A stretch of 18,249 nt of DNA from JBHHXR01 sp046757205. GTDB taxonomy: Bacteria; Pseudomonadota; Alphaproteobacteria; Rhodobacterales; Rhodobacteraceae. A program made the translations under genes and the position numbers. Below are positions 7,250 to 13,977 of this stretch, one piece after another. The notes under the pieces are model-generated. The model was given only the letters and a program-made list of their open reading frames with translations, did no database searches and was not told the origin of the DNA. The stretch spans positions 1 to 18,249 of the forward strand of contig JBHHXR010000039.1 of NCBI GenBank assembly GCA_046757205.1, written 5' to 3'. Numbering within the stretch: position 1 is the first letter of the stretch; every line of letters starts with the position of its first letter.

Positions 7250-9274
7250 TCAGTAGGCGGCGCTTTCTGGCGAATAGCGTTCCCGAGCGATCAGCGCTTT
7301 TCTGATCTCATCGGCGATCATTCTTGCGCCAAATCCCGACAAGTGATCGTCGTCTGAATAGTACAAATGTGAGCTGTCGTGTGTGTAACATCTATTTGTT
7401 GCAGAAGAGCAGAACAACTTTTCCGGATATATCTTGATCAGATTTTTCCCGTCAAGCCAATCGAATACATCTCTCGTCTTCTTCGATCTGTTCCTGTATA
7501 CTTCGTAACTCGTTGATATGTTTATATTTTGGAAAACTTCCATGTACCTTTCAACTGGTACATTGTTTAGCTTTGACTTGACAGCGAGCGGCACATGCCA
7601 CCCGACTTCCGGGACCGGAAACAGGATCACAACCGTGTGCCCGGCATTCAGCAATTCTTCTATTCCGGCTGTAACCACCTTGCGCAGTTCGGACGTTTTG
7701 CCGGGCACGACCTGACGTTGCCAGCTTGCCGGGCCCGTTCTCGGCTCCACGCCACCTTCCTCGTTGTTGAATCCCCGTCCGGAAAAATACGCCGGGAATC
7801 TTCCGGCAAGAACAACTACGGACGGCGGTTGATTAAGCAGGAACTCGCGGCGAAGTCGCGTGACAATATTGCAGTTTGAAAGAGCCCTTCCCCGAAATGC
7901 AACGCTTACTCCCGGCCCCAAATACGGGCAGGAATCCAGCGTATGCGTGATGTATCCGTAGCCGAGCGATTGGGCCATGCGCAACAGTTCCTTATCCAGA
8001 ACTTTCCCGTGGCTGTCGCCCATCATGATGATGTTTCTGTCGCCCTCGCCGAACGAGCAGCGTTTGTCGAATTCGCGATTGTGGCAGGAAACTCCGTTCA
8101 ACGCGAGTTCCGGTTCCTTTGCCTCCTCAAAGACGTCGCTGAATTCTCCGAGCCGCGACGGCAGTCCGTCGCCCCGGAAAACCGCGGCGTTGAAGATGAC
8201 CAGGCCGGCAAACGAAGAAATGATAACCGGTACAAAGACCTTTTTCCTGACCAGTTTCATGTTTCTCGCATTCTTTTCAATCAATAGGTAAGTAATAACG
8301 GATAACAGGAACGAAACCGCTATTATGGAAAATTTCTCGGACAGCGTCGGCGCATCGACGACCGCGATCCTCCTGAAGGCGAAAAGCGGGAAGTGCCACA
8401 GGTAAAGCGAATATGAAATAAGACCGATGCCCACAAACAGGCGGCTGCCGAGAATATCAGTTACGATTTCTCCCTGCCTGGCGAACCAGATGATCAGCAT
8501 TGTCCCCAACACGGGCAGAACCGTCACGAACGCCGGGTGGTTCATCTGATCGTCGAAAAACACGAAGGCATGCAGCGTCAGGAAAAGGCCAACGGCGGGC
8601 ATGGTTGCATTCAGGACCGGATGGCTTTCCCTGCCGTATTCGAGTTCGAATTTCGCCAGAATGGCGCCGGCGAGAAGTTCCCACCCCCTTGTCGGAAGAA
8701 GGTAAAAGTCGGCGTCGGGAAACTTGTCGCTGCCATACTGGGCCAGTTGCAGCGAAACCAGCAGCCCAAGCGTGGCCAGAGCGGTAAAGCGGGAACGCGC
8801 GTATTTCCAGATCAAGAACAGGGCCGCTGGATAAATGACGTAGAATTGCTCTTCTACCGAAAGGCTCCAGGTATGCAGGAAGGGCTTGAGCGCGCTGGGA
8901 CCCGCTGCGTAGGAGCCTTCCTGCAGGAACCAGATGTCCGAAACGATCGATCCGGCGAACTCTTTCATGGCTTTCGGCAGCATGTACAGCCATGCGAACG
9001 GCGCGGAACACGCCATGACCGTGAACAGCGCCGGAAGAATTCTCCGCGCGCGTCTTTCGTAAAAACGGGCGAAACTGAAATTTCCGGCCCGCAGGTCCTT
9101 GAGAATGATCGAAGTAATCAGATAGCCCGATATCACGAAAAAGACGTCGACGCCGATGAAACCGCCCTTGAAAGGAAAGGTTTTCCCGATCGAGAATTCG
9201 GCATGATAAAAGATGACCGCCAACACCGCGACGGCCCGCAGCCCGTCAATTTCCGGCCGGTATTTCAGCGACAT
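7250..9274 (-). CDS. Acyltransferase 3 family (OafA/YrhL-type) membrane O-acyltransferase with C-terminal SGNH domain
   Basis: Polytopic inner-membrane protein (674 residues) expected to move acyl groups, usually acetyl, onto a cell-surface glycan such as O-antigen, capsule or peptidoglycan. The N-terminal acyltransferase-3 domain (about 1-365) has YRPEIDGLRAVAVLAVIFYH with the catalytic His24, GGFIGVDVFFVISGYLIT (37-54), FYERRARRILPAL (71-83) and HTWSLSVEEQFYVIYP (134-149), with about ten hydrophobic segments. The C-terminal periplasmic SGNH hydrolase-like domain (about 390-665) has the nucleophile block MGDSHGK (418-424; Ser421) and the DxxH dyad D641-H644. The ATG at 9274 fits the usual N-terminus (MSLKYRPEIDG) though its ribosome site is weak (GAAAG); a TTG at 9301 is the alternative. 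Base composition is clearly AT-richer than the flanking genes, most of all at 7361-7580, and codon choice is relaxed, which suggests horizontal acquisition. It is a single-gene unit with no glycan genes beside it. Confidence 0.92.
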   Translation of the reverse strand: MSLKYRPEIDGLRAVAVLAVIFYHAEFSIGKTFPFKGGFIGVDVFFVISGYLITSIILKDLRAGNFSFARFYERRARRILPALFTVMACSAPFAWLYMLPKAMKEFAGSIVSDIWFLQEGSYAAGPSALKPFLHTWSLSVEEQFYVIYPAALFLIWKYARSRFTALATLGLLVSLQLAQYGSDKFPDADFYLLPTRGWELLAGAILAKFELEYGRESHPVLNATMPAVGLFLTLHAFVFFDDQMNHPAFVTVLPVLGTMLIIWFARQGEIVTDILGSRLFVGIGLISYSLYLWHFPLFAFRRIAVVDAPTLSEKFSIIAVSFLLSVITYLLIEKNARNMKLVRKKVFVPVIISSFAGLVIFNAAVFRGDGLPSRLGEFSDVFEEAKEPELALNGVSCHNREFDKRCSFGEGDRNIIMMGDSHGKVLDKELLRMAQSLGYGYITHTLDSCPYLGPGVSVAFRGRALSNCNIVTRLRREFLLNQPPSVVVLAGRFPAYFSGRGFNNEEGGVEPRTGPASWQRQVVPGKTSELRKVVTAGIEELLNAGHTVVILFPVPEVGWHVPLAVKSKLNNVPVERYMEVFQNINISTSYEVYRNRSKKTRDVFDWLDGKNLIKIYPEKLFCSSATNRCYTHDSSHLYYSDDDHLSGFGARMIADEIRKALIARERYSPESAAY

Positions 9275-9632
9275 GGCCGTATCGCTTTCAACATCTTGCA
9301 ACGCTGGGCTTGGCGTTCCCCGCTACCTAACGCGACTCACTTTCTTCTTCGGTCGATTTCGACCGGACCCCGAGTATACGGGACGATACGCTTTTCGTCC
9401 ATCTCGCAGGTCGCGCGTCCCGCGGCGCTTCGGGTTCGGGACCCGTGTCTCCCCGACAGCAGGGCAGCGCCCGGGGCGCGAACGTCCCGGGCGGGGATAT
9501 TTGCGGAAGTTCGCCGGTGGCGCGGGTTTTCGCGGGGGGGTGCGGAGACGGCGGGTGCTCCCTCACGGCCCCGAACCCAAGCCTCCGGCTTCAAGCGGCA
9601 CGTCGGGGTCCCGGCGTACGGCCCTTTCCCCT
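9275..9632. other. Intergenic region upstream of the acyltransferase
   Basis: About 360 bp with no supported gene. It goes from acyltransferase-like moderate composition near 9340 to very GC-rich DNA past 9400, which may mark the edge of acquired DNA. It holds a perfect CGGTCGA-TT-TCGACCG dyad (9350-9365) about 76 bp upstream of the acyltransferase start. GC-rich inverted repeats such as GCCCGGG / CCCGGGC near 9467-9490 also occur. No convincing -35/-10 pair was found. Confidence 0.5.
9350..9365 (-). promoter_or_regulatory. Perfect dyad upstream of the acyltransferase gene
   Basis: CGGTCGA-TT-TCGACCG is a perfect 7-bp inverted repeat with a two-base spacer. It lies 76-91 bp before the chosen acyltransferase start (49-64 bp before the alternative TTG). 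Position and symmetry suit a dimeric repressor site, but no regulator can be named and GC-rich palindromes of this size do occur by chance. Confidence 0.3.
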
Positions 9633-9726
9633 GTCATCCCCGCGCAAGCGGGGACCGCGTGCCATATGTTGCAACGTTGGAATGTAGGGGAAATCTTCGG
9701 GAGGTCCCCGCTTGCGCGGGGATGAC
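9633..9726. repeat. REPIN-like inverted pair of REP sequences
   Basis: Two perfect 24-bp copies face each other (9633-9656 and 9703-9726) around a 46-bp spacer. Each copy is itself a hairpin with core TCCCCGC-GCAA-GCGGGGA: a 7-bp stem closed by a GCAA tetraloop on one strand. It is flanked by CATC/GATG ends. This is the architecture of a REP doublet (REPIN), a non-autonomous dispersed repeat mobilised by RAYT-type transposases. It starts 5 bp past the panE-family stop codon, so it also forms the 3' structure of the three-gene operon transcript. No RAYT gene is in the window, and no other copy was spotted in it. Confidence 0.8.
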
Positions 9727-9731
9727 GGAGC

Positions 9732-10715
9732 TTACCCGCCGTAGCACCCCGCCAGCCGCGCCCGCTGCGTCACCAGCGCCAGCACGGTGTCGAGGATTGG
9801 CGTTTCCACGCCGGCCAGCCGGGCCAGTTCCTGTACCGCGCCGACCAGCGCGTCGATCTCCATCGGCCGGCCTTTTTCCAGGTCCTGCAGCATGCTGGTG
9901 CGGTGCTCGCCGACCGCCGCCGCCCCGGCGATGCGCTTGTCGATGGTGATCGGGAAACGGACGCCGAGTGCCTCGCCAACCTCCTTTATCTCCGCCATGA
10001 TGGCGGCGATCACTGCCCGGGTGCCCGGGTCCGACGTGATCACGGCCAGCGTCGCGCCGGTAAGCGCGCTCACCGGGTTGAGCGAGGCGTTGCCCCAGAG
10101 CTTGATCCACATCTCGTCGCGGATGCGCGGACGCACCGGGGCGCGCAGGCCGGCGGCGCCCAGCTCTGTGGCCAGCGCCTGCACCCGTTCGGTCTTCTCG
10201 CCGGTCGGTTCGCCCAGCGAGAAGCGGTCGCCCGAGAGATGCCGCACGGTGCCCGGCTCGGAGATCTCCGAAGCGGCGTAGACGACACAGCCGATGGCGC
10301 GCTCCGGGCCGATACCGTCCCAGATCACGCCGCCGGGATCTACCTTGTCCAGCCGGTGACCGGCCAGCGGTCCCTCGACCCCGTGAAAATACCACCACGG
10401 CACGCCGTTCACTGCAAAAACCACCGCCGTGCCGGGGCCGAGCAGATGCTGCATCGGCGCCACCGCCGCCGGGATCGAATGCGCCTTCAGTGTGACGATG
10501 ACGTAATCCTGCGGGCCAAGTTCGGCTGGATCGTCGGTGGCCGCCACGTCGAGCCTTCGGGTCTCGCCGGCCTCGATCAGCGTCAACCCGTTGTCGCGGA
10601 TCGCGCGCAGGTGCGGGCCGCGGGCGATCAGCGAGACCTCGGTGCCAGCCGCCGCCAGACGGGCGCCGAGATAGCCGCCGATTGCCCCTGCGCCGTAGAT
10701 GCAGACCCGGCTCAT
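9732..10715 (-). CDS. Ketopantoate reductase family protein (PanE/ApbA)
   Basis: NADPH-dependent 2-oxo-acid reductase of the PanE/ApbA family, 327 residues, cytoplasmic. The N-terminal Rossmann motif is YGAGAIGGYLGARLAAAG (7-24). The catalytic positions of E. coli PanE are all present in the right spacing: Lys205 and Asn209 (KLWGN), Asn213 (NPVSALTGATL), Ser274 and Glu286 (SMLQDLEKGRPMEID). It is therefore likely a working reductase. Its ATG overlaps the stop of the ligase gene as ATGA, so it is translationally coupled as the last gene of an acylpyruvase-ligase-reductase operon. That catabolic setting makes biosynthetic ketopantoate reduction for pantothenate doubtful; a related branched or hydroxylated 2-oxo acid is as plausible. 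I leave the gene symbol empty because many family members in such operons are not true PanE. A REPIN follows directly downstream. Confidence 0.88.
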   Translation of the reverse strand: MSRVCIYGAGAIGGYLGARLAAAGTEVSLIARGPHLRAIRDNGLTLIEAGETRRLDVAATDDPAELGPQDYVIVTLKAHSIPAAVAPMQHLLGPGTAVVFAVNGVPWWYFHGVEGPLAGHRLDKVDPGGVIWDGIGPERAIGCVVYAASEISEPGTVRHLSGDRFSLGEPTGEKTERVQALATELGAAGLRAPVRPRIRDEMWIKLWGNASLNPVSALTGATLAVITSDPGTRAVIAAIMAEIKEVGEALGVRFPITIDKRIAGAAAVGEHRTSMLQDLEKGRPMEIDALVGAVQELARLAGVETPILDTVLALVTQRARLAGCYGG

Positions 10716-12241
10716 CCGGTGAGCCCGAGCTTCTCGGCAAGCCCGATGCGCTGCAGCTTGCCAGTGGCGCCCTTCGGTATCTCGTCGCGCACGATGATCC
10801 GCGACGGCACCTTGAAGGCGGCCAGCCGTTCGGCGGCGAAGGCGCGAAGCTCCGACGCCTCGGCGCTTTCGCCGTCGCGGAACACCACCACCGCCGCCAC
10901 GTCCTCGCCGAGCTTGTCGTGCGGCACCGCGAAGGTCACCACCTGGGCGATGGCCGGATGATCCTGCAGCACGTCGTCGACCTCGCGCGGGGCGATCTTC
11001 TCGCCGCCGCGGTTGATGATCTCCTTCAGCCGGCCGGAAATCGTCAGGTAACCGTCCGCGTCCATCACGCCGAGATCGCCGGTGCGGAACCAGCCATTGG
11101 CAAACGCGGTGCGGTTGGCTTCGGGGTTGTTCTCGTAGCCGGCGAAGACGTTGGGGCCGCGGATCACGATCTCGCCGCTCCCTCCCCTGCCCTTCAGCGC
11201 GCCGGTCTCGTCCATCAGGGCGATCTCCGGGCCGGCGGCGATGCCGACGGTGCCGGGCTTGCGCGGCAGGGGCGGCAGCGGGCTGGAGGCCATCTGGTGC
11301 GCCGCCTCGGTCATGCCGTAGGCCTCGATCACCGGGCAGCCGAAGACCTCCTCCATCTCGCGCATCACCGGCGGCGGCAGCGACGACGACGAGGAACGCA
11401 GGAAGCGCAGGCGCGAGGCCTCCAGCGCGGCCTGGTTGCGGCGCGCGCGGGCGAGGATCGCCTGGTGCATGGTCGGCACCGCCGTCACCCAGGTCGGGCG
11501 CGCCTCTTCGAACCAGCGGAAGAACCTGAGCGCATCGAAACCCGGCGTGCAGACGACATGCGCCCCCGCCGCCATCGACGACAGGAGCGAGGCAACGAGA
11601 CCGTGGATATGGAACAGCGGCATGATGTTGAGGCCGGCGTCCTCGCCGCTCAGCTTCAACGTTTCGCCGATATGACGCGCCGAGGCGGCGAGGTTGGCGT
11701 TTGTCAGCGGCACCACCTTGGGCCGCGACGTGGTGCCGGAGGTGTGCAGAACCAACGCCTCGTCCTGGGGCTGCGCCGGGCCCGGACGTCCGGCGCGGCC
11801 TTCAAGGCCGAAGGCAGTGAAGCGGAAGGTGCCGGCGGGTTCCGCCCCGTCCCAGCCGACGCGCAGAACCGGTACGCCGAGATCGGCGGCGGCCTTCAAG
11901 GCCGGCGAAGCGCTGCCCTCTTCCACGATCACCGCCCTGGCATGCAGATCGCCGAGGTAGAAGGCGAACTCGTCGCGCGTATAGGCCGGGTTCAGCGGCG
12001 CGGCAGAGGCCGAACCGGCGACGCAAAGGAAAGCGGCCGCCATTTCCGGGCCGTTCGGCAGCACGATCGCCACCCGGTCGCCGCGGCCTATGCCGCCGGC
12101 GTTGAGCGCCGCGCCGATACGCATGGCCTGATCGGCGAGCGCGCCGTAGCTGATGCTGCCCCGCCCCGGCGCGCCGATTGCATTCGCGGCGCCGTCCTGT
12201 GCGGCGAGTATCTCGGGGATCGTGTTCAGGGATTTCGTCAC
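10712..12241 (-). CDS. AMP-forming acyl-CoA synthetase, oxalyl-CoA synthetase (AAE3)-like
   Basis: Cytoplasmic adenylate-forming ligase (509 residues) that activates a carboxylic acid with ATP and CoA. Motifs are the P-loop LHTSGTTSRPKVVPLT (165-180), NIMPLFHIHGL (205-215), AYGMTEAAHQM (307-317), GWFRTGDLGVMDADGY (383-398), the hinge GRLKEIINRGGEKIAPREVD (403-422) and the catalytic lysine Lys495 in PKGATGKLQR. The SGTTSRPK P-loop and RGGEKI-P-EVD hinge resemble plant and yeast oxalate-CoA ligases (AAE3/Pcs60) more than long-chain FadD, so a short dicarboxylate or oxo-acid substrate is likely. Translation begins at GTG (12241) with GGAG six bases upstream. It lies 43 bp after the FAH-family gene and overlaps the reductase gene by ATGA. 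Substrate assignment is inference from motif similarity. Confidence 0.88.
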   Translation of the reverse strand: MTKSLNTIPEILAAQDGAANAIGAPGRGSISYGALADQAMRIGAALNAGGIGRGDRVAIVLPNGPEMAAAFLCVAGSASAAPLNPAYTRDEFAFYLGDLHARAVIVEEGSASPALKAAADLGVPVLRVGWDGAEPAGTFRFTAFGLEGRAGRPGPAQPQDEALVLHTSGTTSRPKVVPLTNANLAASARHIGETLKLSGEDAGLNIMPLFHIHGLVASLLSSMAAGAHVVCTPGFDALRFFRWFEEARPTWVTAVPTMHQAILARARRNQAALEASRLRFLRSSSSSLPPPVMREMEEVFGCPVIEAYGMTEAAHQMASSPLPPLPRKPGTVGIAAGPEIALMDETGALKGRGGSGEIVIRGPNVFAGYENNPEANRTAFANGWFRTGDLGVMDADGYLTISGRLKEIINRGGEKIAPREVDDVLQDHPAIAQVVTFAVPHDKLGEDVAAVVVFRDGESAEASELRAFAAERLAAFKVPSRIIVRDEIPKGATGKLQRIGLAEKLGLTG

Positions 12242-12284
12242 CGGCTGCTCCGTTTGCGGCGCTGTTTCGGTTGGCGGCCCGCCG

Positions 12285-12971
12285 TCACACTACCGATACC
12301 GCAAGATCGCCGACGCCGTCCACATGGCCCAGCAGCCGGTCGCCCCGGCGCACCGGGCCGACGCCCGACGGCGTGCCGGTCAGGATGACGTCGCCGGCCC
12401 GCAGCACGAAGAGTTCCGACAGATAGGCGATCATCTCCGGCACCTTCCAGATCATCTGGTTGAGATCGCCCTCCTGGCGCATCTCGCCGTTGACGGCGAG
12501 GTTGATGGCGCCCTTGTCGGGGTGGCCGATACCGGCCGCCGGAACCAGCGCCGAGCACGGCGCGGAATGCTCGAACGCCTTGCCGATCTCCCACGGCCGG
12601 CCGAGTTTCTTCATCTGGCCCTGCAGGTCGCGCCGCGTCATGTCGAGCGCAACAGCGTAGCCGAACACGTGGCCGAGCGCGTCGCCGACGGCGATATTCG
12701 CGCCTCCCGACTTCAGCGCCACCGCCAGCTCGATCTCGTGGTGCACGTCGCCGGTCTTCGGCGGATAGGGAAAGTCCCGGCCTTCTGCAAGCAGGTTGTC
12801 GGGGTTCTTCTGGAAAAAGAACGGCGGCTCGCGGTCCGGGTCGTGGCCCATCTCGATGGCGTGCGCGGCGTAGTTGCGGCCGACGCAATAGACGCGATGG
12901 ACGGGAAACTCCGCATCGGTTCCGCGCACCGGCAGCGCGGCCTGGACGGGCGGGGGAAATACGAACGGCAT
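12285..12971 (-). CDS. Fumarylacetoacetate hydrolase family protein (fumarylpyruvate hydrolase/acylpyruvase-like)
   Basis: Divalent-metal hydrolase (228 residues) of the short FAH family, which cleaves acylpyruvates such as fumarylpyruvate to pyruvate plus an acid. Motifs are VYCVGRNYAAHAIEMG (27-42), PPFFFQKNPDNLL (49-61), the metal ligands Glu79 and Glu81 (HHEIELAVAL) and Asp110 (FGYAVALDMTRRDLQ), Lys131 (GRPWEIGKAFEHSAP) and the C-terminal ILTGTPSGVGPV (196-207). The PWEIGKAFDxSAP pattern is typical of fumarylpyruvate hydrolase (NagK) and FAHD1-like acylpyruvases, not of full-length tyrosine-pathway FAH. The ATG at 12971 has GGGAG about ten bases upstream; an 18-residue longer form starting at 13025 has no site. 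It is first gene of a three-gene operon with the CoA ligase and reductase. No gentisate dioxygenase or maleylpyruvate isomerase is nearby, so the true substrate is not settled. Confidence 0.88.
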   Translation of the reverse strand: MPFVFPPPVQAALPVRGTDAEFPVHRVYCVGRNYAAHAIEMGHDPDREPPFFFQKNPDNLLAEGRDFPYPPKTGDVHHEIELAVALKSGGANIAVGDALGHVFGYAVALDMTRRDLQGQMKKLGRPWEIGKAFEHSAPCSALVPAAGIGHPDKGAINLAVNGEMRQEGDLNQMIWKVPEMIAYLSELFVLRAGDVILTGTPSGVGPVRRGDRLLGHVDGVGDLAVSVV

Positions 12972-13069
12972 CGACGGGTGCTCCCTTTGGTGTTTCCGGC
13001 ACGGCACGGTGTCGCGCCGCCGCACACGGGAATGACCGCTGCGGCGGCAATGTTCAAGCCCGCCGCGGC

Positions 13070-13488
13070 ATGGCGCCGGACATTTTCCCGATCGGAAGTG
13101 AAAAAACCGCCCGCGATCGTGGACCGTGGCACCCGGAGAAGATCGCTCCGAAGGGTCGTCAGCAAGACGCGCTGGTCGTCGGTGGGGCCCTGCCGGCCTG
13201 GAATGCGCGATGCAACTGGCCAGGCGAGGGTATCAGGTCACGCTGGCCGAAGCCGCCAAGGAGCTTGGCGGGCGCGTCACCAGGGAATCCCGCCTGCCCG
13301 GGCCGGGCGCGTGGCGGCGCGCGTTCGACAGCCGGGTCCGCGGTTTGCAGCGGCGCGCCAATGTCCGGATCTTCCTGGACAGCCGCCTGCACGCGGACGA
13401 CGTGGCCGAGCTTGGCATTCCCAATGTTTTCGTCGCGACCGGCGCAAGCTGGCGGAGCGACGGCGCAATCGGCGCGCGTTGCGTCTGA
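13070..13488 (+). pseudogene. Decayed fragment of a trimethylamine/histamine dehydrogenase-type flavoprotein
   Basis: Two adjoining frames together read as the nucleotide-binding part of a TMADH-like enzyme. In frame 13070 lies GPWHPEKIAPKG followed by ALVVGG. After loss of one base in the G-run near 13185, the frame of 13126 continues with PAGLECAMQLARRGYQVTLA, then KELGGRVTRESRLPG, RRANVRIFLDSRLHADDVAE and NVFVATGASWR. In intact relatives RGWHPEK precedes VVGxGPAGLE directly, as here. The whole N-terminal FMN/4Fe-4S part is missing and the frame stops soon after ATGASWR, well before the C-terminal domain. So it is truncated at both ends and frameshifted; a single sequencing error would not explain it. 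The recognisable homology spans about 13115-13470. Confidence 0.75.
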
Positions 13489-13977
13489 CATACGCTGGCC
13501 ACAGCCTCGAAGACGCGCCCGTGGTCAGCGGCCGCCAGAACGGCGAAACCGATCAGCGCACCGGTCATCTTCTCCCCTGCAGGGCGGTGCTGCCGCTTGT
13601 TAGGCAAATGTCTGTATAGACCGATAAATGGCGATTACCTTGAGATGCCGGCTGAGATTTCCCCGGCGACCCGACCGAGGGCATGAAGCTCTATTCCCGG
13701 AATGGCCCTCCGTTTCGAGGGCGGAGCCAGTGCCGGGTGAACCGGGAGCGCCAATGTTCAAGCAGGACCCGGCCTGTGAACCGCTGACGAGCGAAACGAT
13801 TCCGGGGCTGGCCTGTATCGCCGAATATGACACAATCGCCGGCGAGGACCTGCGCGCCGTCTGCGAAGCCCCGGGGGGCCGGAACCGGGCCGGCAACTCG
13901 TCGTTGACCGCAGGCATCTTGCGGGCATGGATCAGGTACTCCATCTGATGCGGAATGAATGAACGGGAAAGAGCGAC
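13489..13977. other. Intergenic region upstream of the MtnA-family gene
   Basis: About 490 bp with no recognisable gene. A 64-codon plus-strand frame from 13754 (preceded by GGGAG) and a minus-strand frame starting at 13568 (preceded by GGGGAG) exist but match nothing I know. A dyad GTCT-GTAT-AGAC lies at 13610-13621 and a TATGACACAAT at 13826-13836. The mtnA ribosome site is GGGAAAGAG at about 13963-13971. No riboswitch I recognise is present. Confidence 0.45.
13610..13621. promoter_or_regulatory. GTCT-N4-AGAC dyad, possible GntR-type site
   Basis: GTCTGTATAGAC has perfect 4-bp arms around GTAT and contains GTATAGACC when one more base is read. GntR/HutC-type sites follow a GT...TA...AC pattern and the mycobacterial PhnF site contains the same GTATAGACC core, so a GntR-family site is possible. 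It lies 357 bp before mtnA, far for a direct operator, and beside a decayed gene, so it may be a leftover. Confidence 0.2.

Noticed and set aside
9275..9301. TTG at 9301 as the acyltransferase start
   Set aside because: No good ribosome site and adds nine residues before the standard MxxKYRPEIDG start; the ATG at 9274 fits the family better.
13489..13568. Minus-strand frame beginning MTGALIGFAVLAAADHG with GGGGAG before the ATG
   Set aside because: The start looks plausible, but the frame runs into the antisense of the decayed flavoprotein and turns into Arg/Ser-rich sequence. No family recognised; at best a truncated gene start.
13628..13700. CTGAGA with nearby CCGGC and ACCCGA, resembling part of a TPP (THI-box) riboswitch
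   Set aside because: The second conserved half of the TPP aptamer (CTGAT...AATGCCAGCG and closing AGGGA) is absent and the downstream gene is not a thiamin gene.
13048..13763. 12-bp direct repeat CAATGTTCAAGC at 13048-13059 and 13752-13763 flanking the decayed region
   Set aside because: Could be a target-site or att-like duplication, but a 12-mer repeat in 18 kb is within chance expectation and no integrase, IS end or tRNA is near.
13754..13948. 64-codon plus-strand frame (MFKQDPACEP...) before mtnA
   Set aside because: Has a GGGAG upstream but no recognisable domain, and its end (RNRAGNSS) is composition-like. Not supported as a gene without comparative data.
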